From the NCBI GenBank assembly GCA_963618015.1, contig CAVEQS010000016.1, positions 1 through 53,343 of the forward strand: 53,343 bases of DNA, in the 5' to 3' direction. Every line of letters begins with the position of its first letter. The stretch's first letter is position 1. Shown one piece after another: positions 7,590 through 15,449 of the stretch. Both the position numbers and the translations under genes were made by a program. Below the pieces are notes generated by a model. That model worked only from the letters and a program-made list of their open reading frames with translations, searched no databases and had not been told where the DNA came from. This stretch comes from Apopatocola sp963618015 (lineage in GTDB: Bacteria; Bacillota; Clostridia; Oscillospirales; Oscillospiraceae).

Positions 7590-9296
7590 TCATTTTCTTT
7601 CAAATAACGCATACCCGCACTCGAGTGAGGTATCGCCGAAGCGAAGGCGCATACCATCCGGGGCGGCAATGTGTTTTTTTCCGCCGGGCTCCGCAATATA
7701 CGCCATATAGTCCCCGCCGGAGAGCGTGAGACAAAGAACGCCGTCCTGTACGCGCATTTCCGTAACATTCAGCCCGTCCCGATGCTCTTTTTTGAAGCCG
7801 ATCATGGATTCGTACAGGGCTTTTATCTCCTCGTCCGGCTCTCCCCACGCCATCGCACCGCGGTTTGCCGGGTCTTCCCCGCCGGACATACCGATCTCGT
7901 CACCGTAGTATATGTTCGCCGCCCCGCCGAAGAGCATCTGCAAAAAGAGCGCCGCCGCGAGCCGGTTCGTATCCCAGCTGCACACCGTGAGCGGCCGCGG
8001 TATATCGTGGTTGCCGCAGAACGCGAACTGCCACGGTCGGACACCATCCGGCGCCGCAAGGAGGATATCCTTGATCCGTTCCGCGAAGGTCTCCGTTCCG
8101 TCCGCTCCCGTCATGGCAAAGTCGCGGATCGCAAAGTAGAGCGGATAGTCCATCACTCCGTCAAACACTCCGGCACAAAGCCACAGCGTGCTCTTCTGCC
8201 ATATTTCGCCGATGATGTACGCCTCCGGGTTTACGTCGCGGATACACTTTTTGAACTTCTCCAGAAAGCGGAAGCTCACCTCGTCCGGCACATCCAGCCG
8301 CCAGGCGTCGATGCTGTATTTCCGCGTCCATTCCGCAGCAGTCCCGATGAGATACGCCTGCACGGCAGGGTTTTCAGTGTTCCACTTCGGCATGTCCGCG
8401 GCAAAGGCGAAGCTCTCAAAGGGCTTTATGGCACGCATGGCGTCCGCCGTCAGCTCCGCCGGTGTTTTGCCTCGTAGCGCGTCCATACGGACGCCGCAGA
8501 AACAGTCAAAATACGCGGACTTCTCCCCGTTTTTCAAAACGTCCTGCCAGAATGGATGCTGCCAGGAGGCGTGGTTATATACGCCGTCGAGCATGATGCG
8601 CATGCCGTTTTCGTGCAGCGCGTGAACGAGCGAGGCGAAGTTCTCCTCTGTTCCGAGCATCGGGTCGATGCGCGTATAGTCTGCGGTATCGTACCGGTGA
8701 TTGGAGGGGCTTTGAAATATGGGATTGAGATACACCCCCTGCACACCAAGTAACTTAAGATACGGGATATGATTTTCGATCCCCCGGAGCGTCCCGCCGA
8801 AGCGGTTTGTCCGCGTCGGAACAAACGGCTCGGCGCTCTCCTCGTCCCGGCTGAACCGGTCGGGGAATATCTGATACCACACGGTGCTGCGCGCCCAGCC
8901 GGGTGCGGCATAGTGCTCCGCCGGGAACACATAGGGCACCTGGAATGGGCGGAGATGCTCCTCCGAAAGCGGCTCTGTGACCCCCGCTTCGGAGAGAAAA
9001 ACCTTTTCCCCGCTTTCCAGAACAATTTCAAAATGATACCGGAGCTTTCGCGTCTCCATTTCGACCGTGACCGAGTAGAACGTGTCGCCAAGAAGCTCCT
9101 GCCGCCCGGTGACCGGAAGCGCATGGAGGTTCGGCCGCCGCTTGTCGCCGTTCAAAAACCAGAACGGGTCGCCGAATACGATGCGGATGGATCGTACCGG
9201 CTCGTTGCAGCGAAGGCGGAGCATACAAACGTTCCCCGTGACGAATTGCCATGGGTAGTCCGCGCGGTGCTCCATCGAATAATGTAAAAGCCGCAT
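7590..9296 (-). CDS. GH13 neopullulanase / cyclomaltodextrinase-type glycosidase
   Basis: A 568-residue intracellular GH13 enzyme with an N-terminal beta-sandwich domain (about 1-120) as in neopullulanases and cyclomaltodextrinases. The barrel begins at WYQIFPDRFSR (140-150). Catalytic residues are Asp335 in DAWRLDVPDEV, Glu364 in IIGEIWQ and Asp431 in FCGNHD. There is no signal peptide, so it should act on oligosaccharides after import. It is separated from the permease gene by four bases, clearly in the same operon. Exact bond preference cannot be decided. Confidence 0.9.
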   Translation of the reverse strand: MRLLHYSMEHRADYPWQFVTGNVCMLRLRCNEPVRSIRIVFGDPFWFLNGDKRRPNLHALPVTGRQELLGDTFYSVTVEMETRKLRYHFEIVLESGEKVFLSEAGVTEPLSEEHLRPFQVPYVFPAEHYAAPGWARSTVWYQIFPDRFSRDEESAEPFVPTRTNRFGGTLRGIENHIPYLKLLGVQGVYLNPIFQSPSNHRYDTADYTRIDPMLGTEENFASLVHALHENGMRIMLDGVYNHASWQHPFWQDVLKNGEKSAYFDCFCGVRMDALRGKTPAELTADAMRAIKPFESFAFAADMPKWNTENPAVQAYLIGTAAEWTRKYSIDAWRLDVPDEVSFRFLEKFKKCIRDVNPEAYIIGEIWQKSTLWLCAGVFDGVMDYPLYFAIRDFAMTGADGTETFAERIKDILLAAPDGVRPWQFAFCGNHDIPRPLTVCSWDTNRLAAALFLQMLFGGAANIYYGDEIGMSGGEDPANRGAMAWGEPDEEIKALYESMIGFKKEHRDGLNVTEMRVQDGVLCLTLSGGDYMAYIAEPGGKKHIAAPDGMRLRFGDTSLECGYALFERK

Positions 9297-9300
9297 CGCT

Positions 9301-10128
9301 TTATCCTTTTACCATGCCGTCCATGGCTCCGCCATGGATGAGCTTTTTTTGCAATACGATGTAGATGAGTAAAATTGGCACCACCGCGATGAGCGACGCG
9401 GCGAAGATCAGCCCCCAGTTATTGAGATTCTGCCCCTGAAAGAGCTTGAGCGCGATGGGGAGCGTGCGCTTGTCCGGCGTTTTGATCATCGTGAGCGCGA
9501 TGAGAAATTCATCCCACACGTTGGAATATGCAAGGATGGCAAACGTTCCGAGCGCGGGCTTGGAAAGGGGTAGGACGATCCTCCAGTAGATCTGCCAATG
9601 GTTTCCGCCGTCCACTATGACGGCCTCTTCCATCTCCCGCGGGAGGCTCAAAAAGAAATTGCGGAGGAAAAATGTATTGCTTGGCACGCCGATCCCGATA
9701 TAGATCAAAAGAAGGCCGAGATAGCTGTCGACGAGCTTCATCTCCTTCATCAAAAGGAACTGCGGGATCAGGTTCGTGACCGTCGGCACCATCATCGTAA
9801 AAAGATAAAGATAGAAAACGAACTCTCGCCCCGGGAACGAGATGCGCGCGAACGCATACGCCCCGGCAGAGGATACGAGCATAATGATCACCGTTGCCAC
9901 GGCAGCGATGAGAAGGCTATTGAGAAAATACCGGCTGAAATGGTTGGCGTTCCACGCCTCCACGAAATTGCCAAAGTAGGCCGACTTGGGGAACAGGATC
10001 GGCGGATACGGCATGGAGTAGCTCTGCGGCGTCATAGCTGTTGCGAGCATGTACTGAAACGGGATCAGCGCGGCCACGGAGAAAACGATGAGCCCGATGT
10101 ACGTCGGGAGTTTGGAGAGCTTTTTCAT
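9301..10128 (-). CDS. Sugar ABC transporter permease (MalG-like)
   Basis: A 275-residue inner-membrane permease with about six hydrophobic spans. The cytoplasmic EAA loop EEAVIVDGGNHWQIYWRIVLP (about 158-178) docks the ATPase. It is the second permease of a carbohydrate-uptake type 1 importer, with the MalF-like partner 13 bases upstream. No ATP-binding subunit gene is present in this operon, so a shared MsmK/UgpC-like ATPase elsewhere is likely. Confidence 0.92.
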   Translation of the reverse strand: MKKLSKLPTYIGLIVFSVAALIPFQYMLATAMTPQSYSMPYPPILFPKSAYFGNFVEAWNANHFSRYFLNSLLIAAVATVIIMLVSSAGAYAFARISFPGREFVFYLYLFTMMVPTVTNLIPQFLLMKEMKLVDSYLGLLLIYIGIGVPSNTFFLRNFFLSLPREMEEAVIVDGGNHWQIYWRIVLPLSKPALGTFAILAYSNVWDEFLIALTMIKTPDKRTLPIALKLFQGQNLNNWGLIFAASLIAVVPILLIYIVLQKKLIHGGAMDGMVKG

Positions 10129-10141
10129 TCCGGGGCTCCTT

Positions 10142-11047
10142 TCAGTTGATCTGGTCTTTGGACACGCGGCGCTGGATCATCGTCAGCACGAGCACGATCA
10201 CGCCCATGAGCACCGACTGTGCCGCCGCGGAGCCGATGTCGTAAGTGGAGAACGCGGTGTTGTACATATAGTTCATCAGTTCGTTCGTGCTGCCGAGCGG
10301 CGCGCCCTCGGTAATCATCATGACATGGATGTAAGCGCCGAACGCGCCGATCGTAAGTACGGTCAAAAGATAGTTTGTGGTATTACGCACCATGGGCAGC
10401 GTCATGGAGAAGAAGCGTCGGACGCGCCCGGCGCCGTCGATCTCTGCGGCCTCGTAAACGGACGTCGGCACGCCCTGCAGCGCCGCGAGATAAATAACCA
10501 TCACCCAGCCCACGCCCTTCCATATGCCGAAAAGCCAGAGCACGAGATTGGCCGTCCACTCCCCCTGCAGCCACGCCACAGGCTTCGAGAGGATATGCAG
10601 CCGCATCAGAAAATAGTTCACAAGCCCGCCGCTGCCGGACATGAAAAGGTACTTGAACACGAGCGACACGACGACCCACGACGTGATCACCGGCAGATAG
10701 CATATAACTTTAAACGCCGTCTGGCCGCGGCGCACCGAGTTGATGAGACTTGCCAGCACGAGACCGAGGAACATCTGCCCCGGTACTGTGACAAGCGTGT
10801 ATAGGAGGGTGTTCCGAAACGCCGTCAGATAGTGCCGGTCTTTCATTACATCCACGTAGTTCTGCACGCCGACAAAGCGCACGGCCTCATTCTTGATGAC
10901 GTTGAACTCGGTAAAGCTGATCCAGACGTTGCGCAGCAGCGGATAGAGAATAAAAAGCGCCATCAGCACAAAGCCCGGAAGAATGAACGGCAGGGCTTTC
11001 CCCCATTGCCGTCCTCCCCGGCGGAGCCGGTCGATTCGCTGGTTCAT
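10142..11047 (-). CDS. Sugar ABC transporter permease (MalF-like)
   Basis: A 301-residue permease beginning MNQRIDRLRRGGRQWG, with a GGGAGAG ribosome site about 8 bases upstream. The open frame extends 53 codons further but without membrane-protein character and into the binding-protein gene. Six hydrophobic spans are visible and the EAA loop YEAAEIDGAGRVRRFFSMTLP marks the ATPase contact. It pairs with the MalG-like permease downstream and the lipoprotein binding protein upstream. Confidence 0.92.
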   Translation of the reverse strand: MNQRIDRLRRGGRQWGKALPFILPGFVLMALFILYPLLRNVWISFTEFNVIKNEAVRFVGVQNYVDVMKDRHYLTAFRNTLLYTLVTVPGQMFLGLVLASLINSVRRGQTAFKVICYLPVITSWVVVSLVFKYLFMSGSGGLVNYFLMRLHILSKPVAWLQGEWTANLVLWLFGIWKGVGWVMVIYLAALQGVPTSVYEAAEIDGAGRVRRFFSMTLPMVRNTTNYLLTVLTIGAFGAYIHVMMITEGAPLGSTNELMNYMYNTAFSTYDIGSAAAQSVLMGVIVLVLTMIQRRVSKDQIN

Positions 11048-11065
11048 CGGATCACTCTCCCATGC

Positions 11066-11105
11066 TCTGCCGCGGCTCGCCGGATAATATCCGGCGAACC
11101 GCAGA
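11066..11105 (-). promoter_or_regulatory. Intercistronic stem-loop after the sugar-binding protein gene
   Basis: On the minus strand TCTGC-GG...TCGCCGGA pairs with TCCGGCGA...CC...GCAGA around a short loop (core arms 11077-11084 and 11090-11097; outer arms 11066-11070 and 11101-11105). It starts about 12 bases after the binding-protein stop and lacks a U-run. It therefore looks like an mRNA-stabilising or partial-readthrough hairpin of the malE-malF kind. Confidence 0.6.
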
Positions 11106-11117
11106 CAGGTTTCTTTC

Positions 11118-12407
11118 TTATTCGGCGGCAAGCAGCTCGTCGATCTGCGCGGCAGCTGCGTCCAGCGCATCCTGCGAGGTCGTCTGGCCGCGCAGCACGC
11201 TTTCAAACGCGGTGTTCAAAATGGTTTCGATCGTCGGCCAGCTCGAGCAGGGGATGCGCGCCTCTGCCGTTTTGAGCTGTTCCATGTAAACGGCGACATA
11301 GGGGTTGGCGGACGTATCGACCTTCTCCATCGCCGTCGCGGTCACGGGGATCATGCCCGCTGCGGCCATCGCCACCTGCTGCTCGTCCTCGAGCATGAAG
11401 CGGATGAACGTCCACGCGGCGTCCTTCTTGGCGCTTGTGGCGGTCATAACGATATCCTCGCCGCCGACGATAGATATGCTGCGTCCCTCCACAGAGGGGA
11501 TGAGCGCCGGGGTATAGGTGTCCATCTTATCCGCGGAGCTGAAGAACCAGGGACCTTCCACGAACATGGTGTAGTTGCCCGCTTCAATGCCGCCCCAGCC
11601 GTCCGGATGCTCGCCCAGGATCGCGGGGCCAATGGTCTTGTCCTTGTACCATCCGGCGATCGTGTCCAGCGCCTTTACGGTCGCCTCGGAATTCAGATAG
11701 CCGGTCGCGGTGGTGTAAGCGTCGTCGGTAACGCTGCCGCCGAGCGTCCAGATGAACGGCAGCATCGCCCAGTTGTAGGAGCCGGAAACGCAGAAGAGGT
11801 ACTTGTCGTTCGCCGGATCGGTCTTATCGCGCGCCGCGAGCAGTTCGTCCATCGTCGCCGGGGGCGCGTCAAAGCCGTATTCCGCGAGCACGGCGTTGTT
11901 GTACACGGCAACCGTGGTGTTTGCGTTGAGCGGCAGGCCATAGTTCTTGCCGTTGTAGAGCGTGGTGTTCAGCGAGCCTTCGAGAGCGTTCGCCGCGATC
12001 GCGTCAAAGCCCTCGTAGCCGTTCAGGCATTCGAGCGCGCCGAGCTTCGCCATCTGCGAAACCCAGGTGAGATCCATGCGCATAACGTCGGGCGCGACGT
12101 CGCCGCTGACCGCGGTGACGAGCTGCTCGTCCATGCCCTCATACGGCATACGGATCGCGTTGACCTTGATGTTGGGGTACTTTTCCGCAAAGGCGGTGAG
12201 GACGGTTTCGGTGAATATCTTTTCCTCGCCCTCGCTGTAGGAATGCCAGAAGGTGATCTCTACGGGTTCTTCGCTCGCCGTCTCCGCCGGTGCTTCCGTC
12301 GCGGGAGCGGCGGAGGGTGTTTCCTCCTTCGCGGGCGTGCTGCCGCAGGCGGCAAAGGAAAAAGCCATGGCAAAAACGAGCGCAATGGTCAGCAGACGTT
12401 TCATCAT
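11118..12407 (-). CDS. Sugar ABC transporter substrate-binding lipoprotein
   Basis: A 429-residue extracellular solute-binding protein (family 1, MalE-like). The signal peptide MMKRLLTIALVFAMAFSFAAC ends in a lipobox with Cys at about 21, followed by a Thr/Glu/Ala/Pro-rich linker. The mature part begins EEPVEITFWHSYSEGEEK, typical of the family, and contains the ligand-site-like EGPWFFSSADKM region. GGAG lies 8 bases before the first of two adjacent ATG codons, which I take as the start. It delivers oligosaccharide to the two permeases downstream; the glycosidases suggest malto- or isomalto-oligosaccharides. Confidence 0.93.
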   Translation of the reverse strand: MMKRLLTIALVFAMAFSFAACGSTPAKEETPSAAPATEAPAETASEEPVEITFWHSYSEGEEKIFTETVLTAFAEKYPNIKVNAIRMPYEGMDEQLVTAVSGDVAPDVMRMDLTWVSQMAKLGALECLNGYEGFDAIAANALEGSLNTTLYNGKNYGLPLNANTTVAVYNNAVLAEYGFDAPPATMDELLAARDKTDPANDKYLFCVSGSYNWAMLPFIWTLGGSVTDDAYTTATGYLNSEATVKALDTIAGWYKDKTIGPAILGEHPDGWGGIEAGNYTMFVEGPWFFSSADKMDTYTPALIPSVEGRSISIVGGEDIVMTATSAKKDAAWTFIRFMLEDEQQVAMAAAGMIPVTATAMEKVDTSANPYVAVYMEQLKTAEARIPCSSWPTIETILNTAFESVLRGQTTSQDALDAAAAQIDELLAAE

Positions 12408-12462
12408 ACGTTATTCTCCTTTTGATTTTTGCAGCAAAAAATCGGATCGCGCGGATCGTTTG

Positions 12463-12494
12463 GCCCCGAATTGTAAACGGTTACAATTCGGGGC
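12463..12494. promoter_or_regulatory. LacI-type operator within an extended palindrome, upstream of the sugar operon
   Basis: The core TTGTAAACGGTTACAA (12471-12486) matches the LacI/CcpA-type pattern TGWAANCGNTNWCA. It sits inside a longer perfect inverted repeat with 14-bp arms, GCCCCGAATTGTAA (12463-12476) and its complement (12481-12494). On the minus strand a possible promoter is TTGTTG, 18 bases, TACAAT, with the -10 inside the operator. It lies 56 bases before the binding-protein start and just after the regulator's stop. No U-run follows, so it is more likely an operator than a terminator. Confidence 0.75.
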
Positions 12495-12521
12495 AACAAA
12501 ATAACTCGGCACATGGCCCAG

Positions 12522-13520
12522 TTATCTTGTCGAAGCCCTATGAATGATCCTTGCCGGCAAAAGATTCTGTCCCGGACACAGATCTTCCGCCTGAAGCTGT
12601 GCGATGAGAAGCTTTGCTGCGGATTTTCCCAGATTGGTTACGTCTATTTCAACGACCGTCATCGCGGGGTCTGCAGCCGCCGCGAGGACGCTGTCGTCAA
12701 AACCAATGACCTGCACCTCCTCCGGAACGCGGACGCCGCGCCGGGAGAGCTCGCGCAGGAAGTAAAAGGCGATCGTACTGTCGGACACGACATACGCATC
12801 GCAGAGAGAAGAAAAATGCTGCCGGACAAAGGCGGATATGCTCGCGGCGTCCGTCAATCCGCCGCTCACGAGTGCGGGATTTTCTTCAATTCCCGCCGCG
12901 GCAAGCGCCCGGCAATAACCGGAAAAGCGCTCGGAAACGAACGTTTTATCAAAGCTGTTCGCAAGAAAGCCGACGGCTTTCGGCTTGGTTTCCAGAAGCT
13001 TTTGCGCGGCGAGCTCTCCGGCGGAGATGTTGTCGATATCGACCCATACGGCGTCGGGATCGTCGCTCCGCCCGGCGATCACGCACGGGATGCGGCTCTC
13101 GTTTACAACGCTCATGACCTCTTCCCTAGCAAGCGCGCTGAGCAGCACCAGGCCGTCGATCCGGTTTTCGTTGATGAGCGAGCGCAGCGTCAGCGCGCCG
13201 TCTGCTCCGCCGATGTGGCAGATCATCAGGTAATACCCGTTTTTGCTCAACTCGTGCTCGAGCCCATACTGGATGCGCAGGAAGTAGTCGTTGCCGTATG
13301 TCTCGGCATCGCCGTAATCCACCGCGAGCGCCACGGTCTTGCTGTTTCCGTGCAGAAGCCCGCGCGCCATCATGCTGGGCTGGTAGTCCAGCGCCTCGAT
13401 CGCGCTGTGCACCTTCTCCACGGATGCCTCGGCGATTAGCGGACTGTTATTCAGATATCGAGAAACTGTGGCCACGGACACACCGGCGTACCGCGCCACA
13501 TCCTTAATGGTTGCCTTCAT
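12522..13520 (-). CDS. LacI-family transcriptional regulator of the oligosaccharide operon
   Basis: A 332-residue LacI-family protein. The N-terminal helix-turn-helix is IKDVARYAGVSVATVSRYLN (4-23) with the hinge helix YQPSMMARGL. The remainder is a periplasmic-binding-protein-like sensor that should bind a sugar. It precedes the ABC transporter and glycosidase genes on the same strand. Matching operators lie over its own promoter (13535-13550) and ahead of the transporter operon (12463-12494). I infer repression of both, relieved by a malto-oligosaccharide-type inducer. Confidence 0.93.
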   Translation of the reverse strand: MKATIKDVARYAGVSVATVSRYLNNSPLIAEASVEKVHSAIEALDYQPSMMARGLLHGNSKTVALAVDYGDAETYGNDYFLRIQYGLEHELSKNGYYLMICHIGGADGALTLRSLINENRIDGLVLLSALAREEVMSVVNESRIPCVIAGRSDDPDAVWVDIDNISAGELAAQKLLETKPKAVGFLANSFDKTFVSERFSGYCRALAAAGIEENPALVSGGLTDAASISAFVRQHFSSLCDAYVVSDSTIAFYFLRELSRRGVRVPEEVQVIGFDDSVLAAAADPAMTVVEIDVTNLGKSAAKLLIAQLQAEDLCPGQNLLPARIIHRASTR

Positions 13521-13534
13521 GCATTGCTCCTACA

Positions 13535-13550
13535 TTGTAACCGATTACAA
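13535..13550. promoter_or_regulatory. LacI-type operator (autoregulation)
   Basis: TTGTAACCGATTACAA shares both half-sites with the operator at 12471-12486. It lies just downstream of the -10 box of the regulator promoter, around the expected transcription start, as for direct repression. Confidence 0.8.
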
Positions 13551-13560
13551 TTACAGTTTG

Positions 13561-13589
13561 ATTATAGGTTTCCCCAGCTCTCCTGTCAA
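13561..13589 (-). promoter_or_regulatory. Promoter of the LacI-family regulator
   Basis: Minus-strand TTGACA (13589-13584), 17 bases, TATAAT (13566-13561): a perfect consensus promoter directly preceding the operator. Confidence 0.85.
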
Positions 13590-13623
13590 TAGTGGATTTT
13601 ATTTTTCTGCCAAAAATCAAAGG

Positions 13624-13650
13624 CCGGCTGCCGGAAAATCCGACAGCCGG
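13624..13650 (-). terminator. Terminator of the collagen-like gene
   Basis: CCGGCTGCCGG (13624-13634) pairs with CCGACAGCCGG (13640-13650) with one mismatch. On the minus strand it is followed by CCTTTGATTTTT. Confidence 0.75.
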
Positions 13651-13671
13651 TAGTTTTGCAGCATGCATGTT

Positions 13672-15279
13672 TTATTTGCGGATCACCGCGCGGCGGGATT
13701 TGAGGAAAAGCGCCGTCAGCACCGCGAGCCAGAGGAGCGCGAGCGCTGCCGCGCCGACGGCGATATAGGCGACGGTTTTCACCGTTCCGCTCTCGCGTGC
13801 GCCGGGGATTTCGCCCGCCTCTACGCTCTCGCCATTTGTGAGCGTCACGGTGAGAACACCGCGCTCGTCCACCTGCACGGCGGAAATGCCGACGCCGGGC
13901 GCGCCGTCCTCCCCGGTAATTTTGCCGAGGTTTGTCTCCGTCCCGTCCGTGAGCGTGACGATCAGCTCCCCGGCATCGTTGAGGGAAACTTCCCGGATAC
14001 CGACGCCGTCCTTGCCATCCTTACCGTCTTTGCCGTCCGTGCCGTTGCGTCCGGCGGCGCCTGTCGCGCCGGTGGCTCCGGTAGCGCCAGTCGCGCCCGT
14101 AGCTCCGGTCGTTCCGGCAGCCTTGACGCCGGTGTCGGTGCCGCCAAGCCACCAGTTGCCGTTGCCGCCGATGGAGGGCGTCAGGCCGTCTGCGCCGTCG
14201 GTTCCGTCGATGCCGTCTTTCCCGTCGACGCCGTCCTTGCCGTCGGCTCCGTCCTTACCGTCAACGCCGTCCTTGCCGTCCAGCCCGGCGGCTTTCACGC
14301 CAGTGTCGGTATCACCCAGCCACCAGTTGCCGTTCTCGCCGATCGCGGGCGTAAGGCCATTCTGTCCGTCCTTGCCGGTAGCCGTTACGCCGAGCGACGT
14401 CCACGTCTTTTCCCCGTCGTAGGATACCTCCCACTCGTTCGTATCGGGATTAACGCGCAAACTCGTGCTGAACGGATTTTCCATTGGGAGAATACTCAGG
14501 GGCAGTCCCATGGTGTTCGGGCACTCCTCGGTAAACGACGGCGTATACCCCGCGTTGGGGTCCTTTTTCCATTTATAGTAATCCACGCCGGGGTACACGC
14601 CGTAATCGCCCCATCCGTCGAGCCCAAAGCTCTTGGTAGCGGTAAAACTGCCGCCGTTAAAATAGAGTCCGCTGCCCGGCTGGTTAAAGGTTCTCGGGGC
14701 AATGCTTTCCGTAGTAAAAGAGCCGCTGTTGACCGTCAGATAAGTAATTTGGGTCAAGCCGCCCGTCACCGTCAGCGAGCCGCTGCCCTCGATGATAACC
14801 TTATAGCCAAAAATTGGGGCAGAAAAGGAATTGCTTCCCTCCAAATGGATACGCAGTGTGTTAATGTCGATGAGAAGCATCACCGTTCCCCCCGTCGTTC
14901 CCTTCAGATTGGCATTTCGGAGAAAGAGCGTGCTTCCGTCGAAATAAAAACTATAATATGCCTCCGTTGTCTCCGAAAAGCCGCAGGATGCCGATTCGTC
15001 GCTTTTATAAAATTTGTTCGGCTCAAGAACTATGCCATTGAGGGTAAGTTTGCCATATTCCATTGGAGCGATCTGCGCGGACGCCTCTTCTGAAGACTGC
15101 TCCTCCGCCGGCGCAGGCGTCTCCGCGACCGGTTCCTCGACCGGCGCGGGCGTTGCTTCGACTGACTCTTCCATGGGCGCGGGCGTTCCGTTTTCCGTAT
15201 CGCCGGCCAGCGCCGGGACGCAGAGGCTCGTCAGCGCAAGGCAGACACAGAATACGGCGGCAAGGATTCTCCTTTTCAT
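13672..15279 (-). CDS. Secreted collagen-like (Gly-X-Y) surface protein
   Basis: A 535-residue protein with a signal peptide (MKRRILAAVFCVCLALTSLC, cleavage near ALA-G), then a Pro/Glu/Thr-rich spacer. A beta-rich domain of about 230 residues follows, with repeated LTVTGG / NSGSFT strands like the beta-helical carbohydrate-binding domains of clostridial surface proteins. Next come Gly-X-Y blocks of GKDGVDGKDGADG and GATGATGATG type. A module with GNWWLGxTDTGVKAAG occurs twice, before each collagen block. Two beta-like segments ending in GISAVQVDERGVLTVTL precede a C-terminal membrane span (about 502-524) and a basic tail. There is no LPXTG motif. I choose ATG 15279 over the TTG three bases earlier because the GGAGG spacing is 8. 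A role as a cell-surface stalk or adhesin is inference. Confidence 0.85.
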   Translation of the reverse strand: MKRRILAAVFCVCLALTSLCVPALAGDTENGTPAPMEESVEATPAPVEEPVAETPAPAEEQSSEEASAQIAPMEYGKLTLNGIVLEPNKFYKSDESASCGFSETTEAYYSFYFDGSTLFLRNANLKGTTGGTVMLLIDINTLRIHLEGSNSFSAPIFGYKVIIEGSGSLTVTGGLTQITYLTVNSGSFTTESIAPRTFNQPGSGLYFNGGSFTATKSFGLDGWGDYGVYPGVDYYKWKKDPNAGYTPSFTEECPNTMGLPLSILPMENPFSTSLRVNPDTNEWEVSYDGEKTWTSLGVTATGKDGQNGLTPAIGENGNWWLGDTDTGVKAAGLDGKDGVDGKDGADGKDGVDGKDGIDGTDGADGLTPSIGGNGNWWLGGTDTGVKAAGTTGATGATGATGATGATGAAGRNGTDGKDGKDGKDGVGIREVSLNDAGELIVTLTDGTETNLGKITGEDGAPGVGISAVQVDERGVLTVTLTNGESVEAGEIPGARESGTVKTVAYIAVGAAALALLWLAVLTALFLKSRRAVIRK

Positions 15280-15301
15280 CAATTGTTCCTCCCTGTTTTC
15301 T

Positions 15302-15342
15302 CTTTCGGGCGGGTCTCCCAGCTTTCTGGGCAGGTCTCCCTG
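15302..15342 (-). repeat. Tandem 20/21-bp repeat in the leader of the collagen-like gene
   Basis: Plus-strand units CTTTCGGGCGGGTCTCCCAG (15302-15321) and CTTTCTGGGCAGGTCTCCCTG (15322-15342) are near-identical. In the minus-strand transcript they present CAGGGAGACCTG and CTGGGAGACCCG, each able to fold as a small hairpin with GGA exposed. The same GGGAG recurs in the ribosome binding site at 15288-15295. The expected transcription start is about 15341, so both lie in the 5' untranslated leader. Confidence 0.7.
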
Positions 15343-15347
15343 TTTGT

Positions 15348-15376
15348 ATTATGCCGGAACATCGGGTGCTTTGCAA
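15348..15376 (-). promoter_or_regulatory. Promoter of the collagen-like gene
   Basis: Minus-strand TTGCAA (15376-15371), 17 bases, CATAAT (15353-15348). Confidence 0.65.
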
Positions 15377-15408
15377 GACATTTTGGCTCGCATGCCGAAT
15401 CGGGTAAA

Positions 15409-15441
15409 AAACCGGCTGTCTGAGAAATAGACAGCCGGTTT
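15409..15441 (-). terminator. Terminator of the P-type ATPase gene
   Basis: Perfect 13-bp arms (15409-15421 with 15429-15441) around a 7-base loop. On the minus strand the stem ends in CCGGTTTTTTACC. It begins eight bases after the ATPase stop codon. Confidence 0.9.
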
Positions 15442-15449
15442 GCGCAGTA

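Noticed and set aside
14000..14380. Short repeats that at first glance resemble a CRISPR-like array
   Set aside because: The repeats are in frame and encode Gly-X-Y collagen triplets; unit lengths are 9-18 bases without unique spacers.
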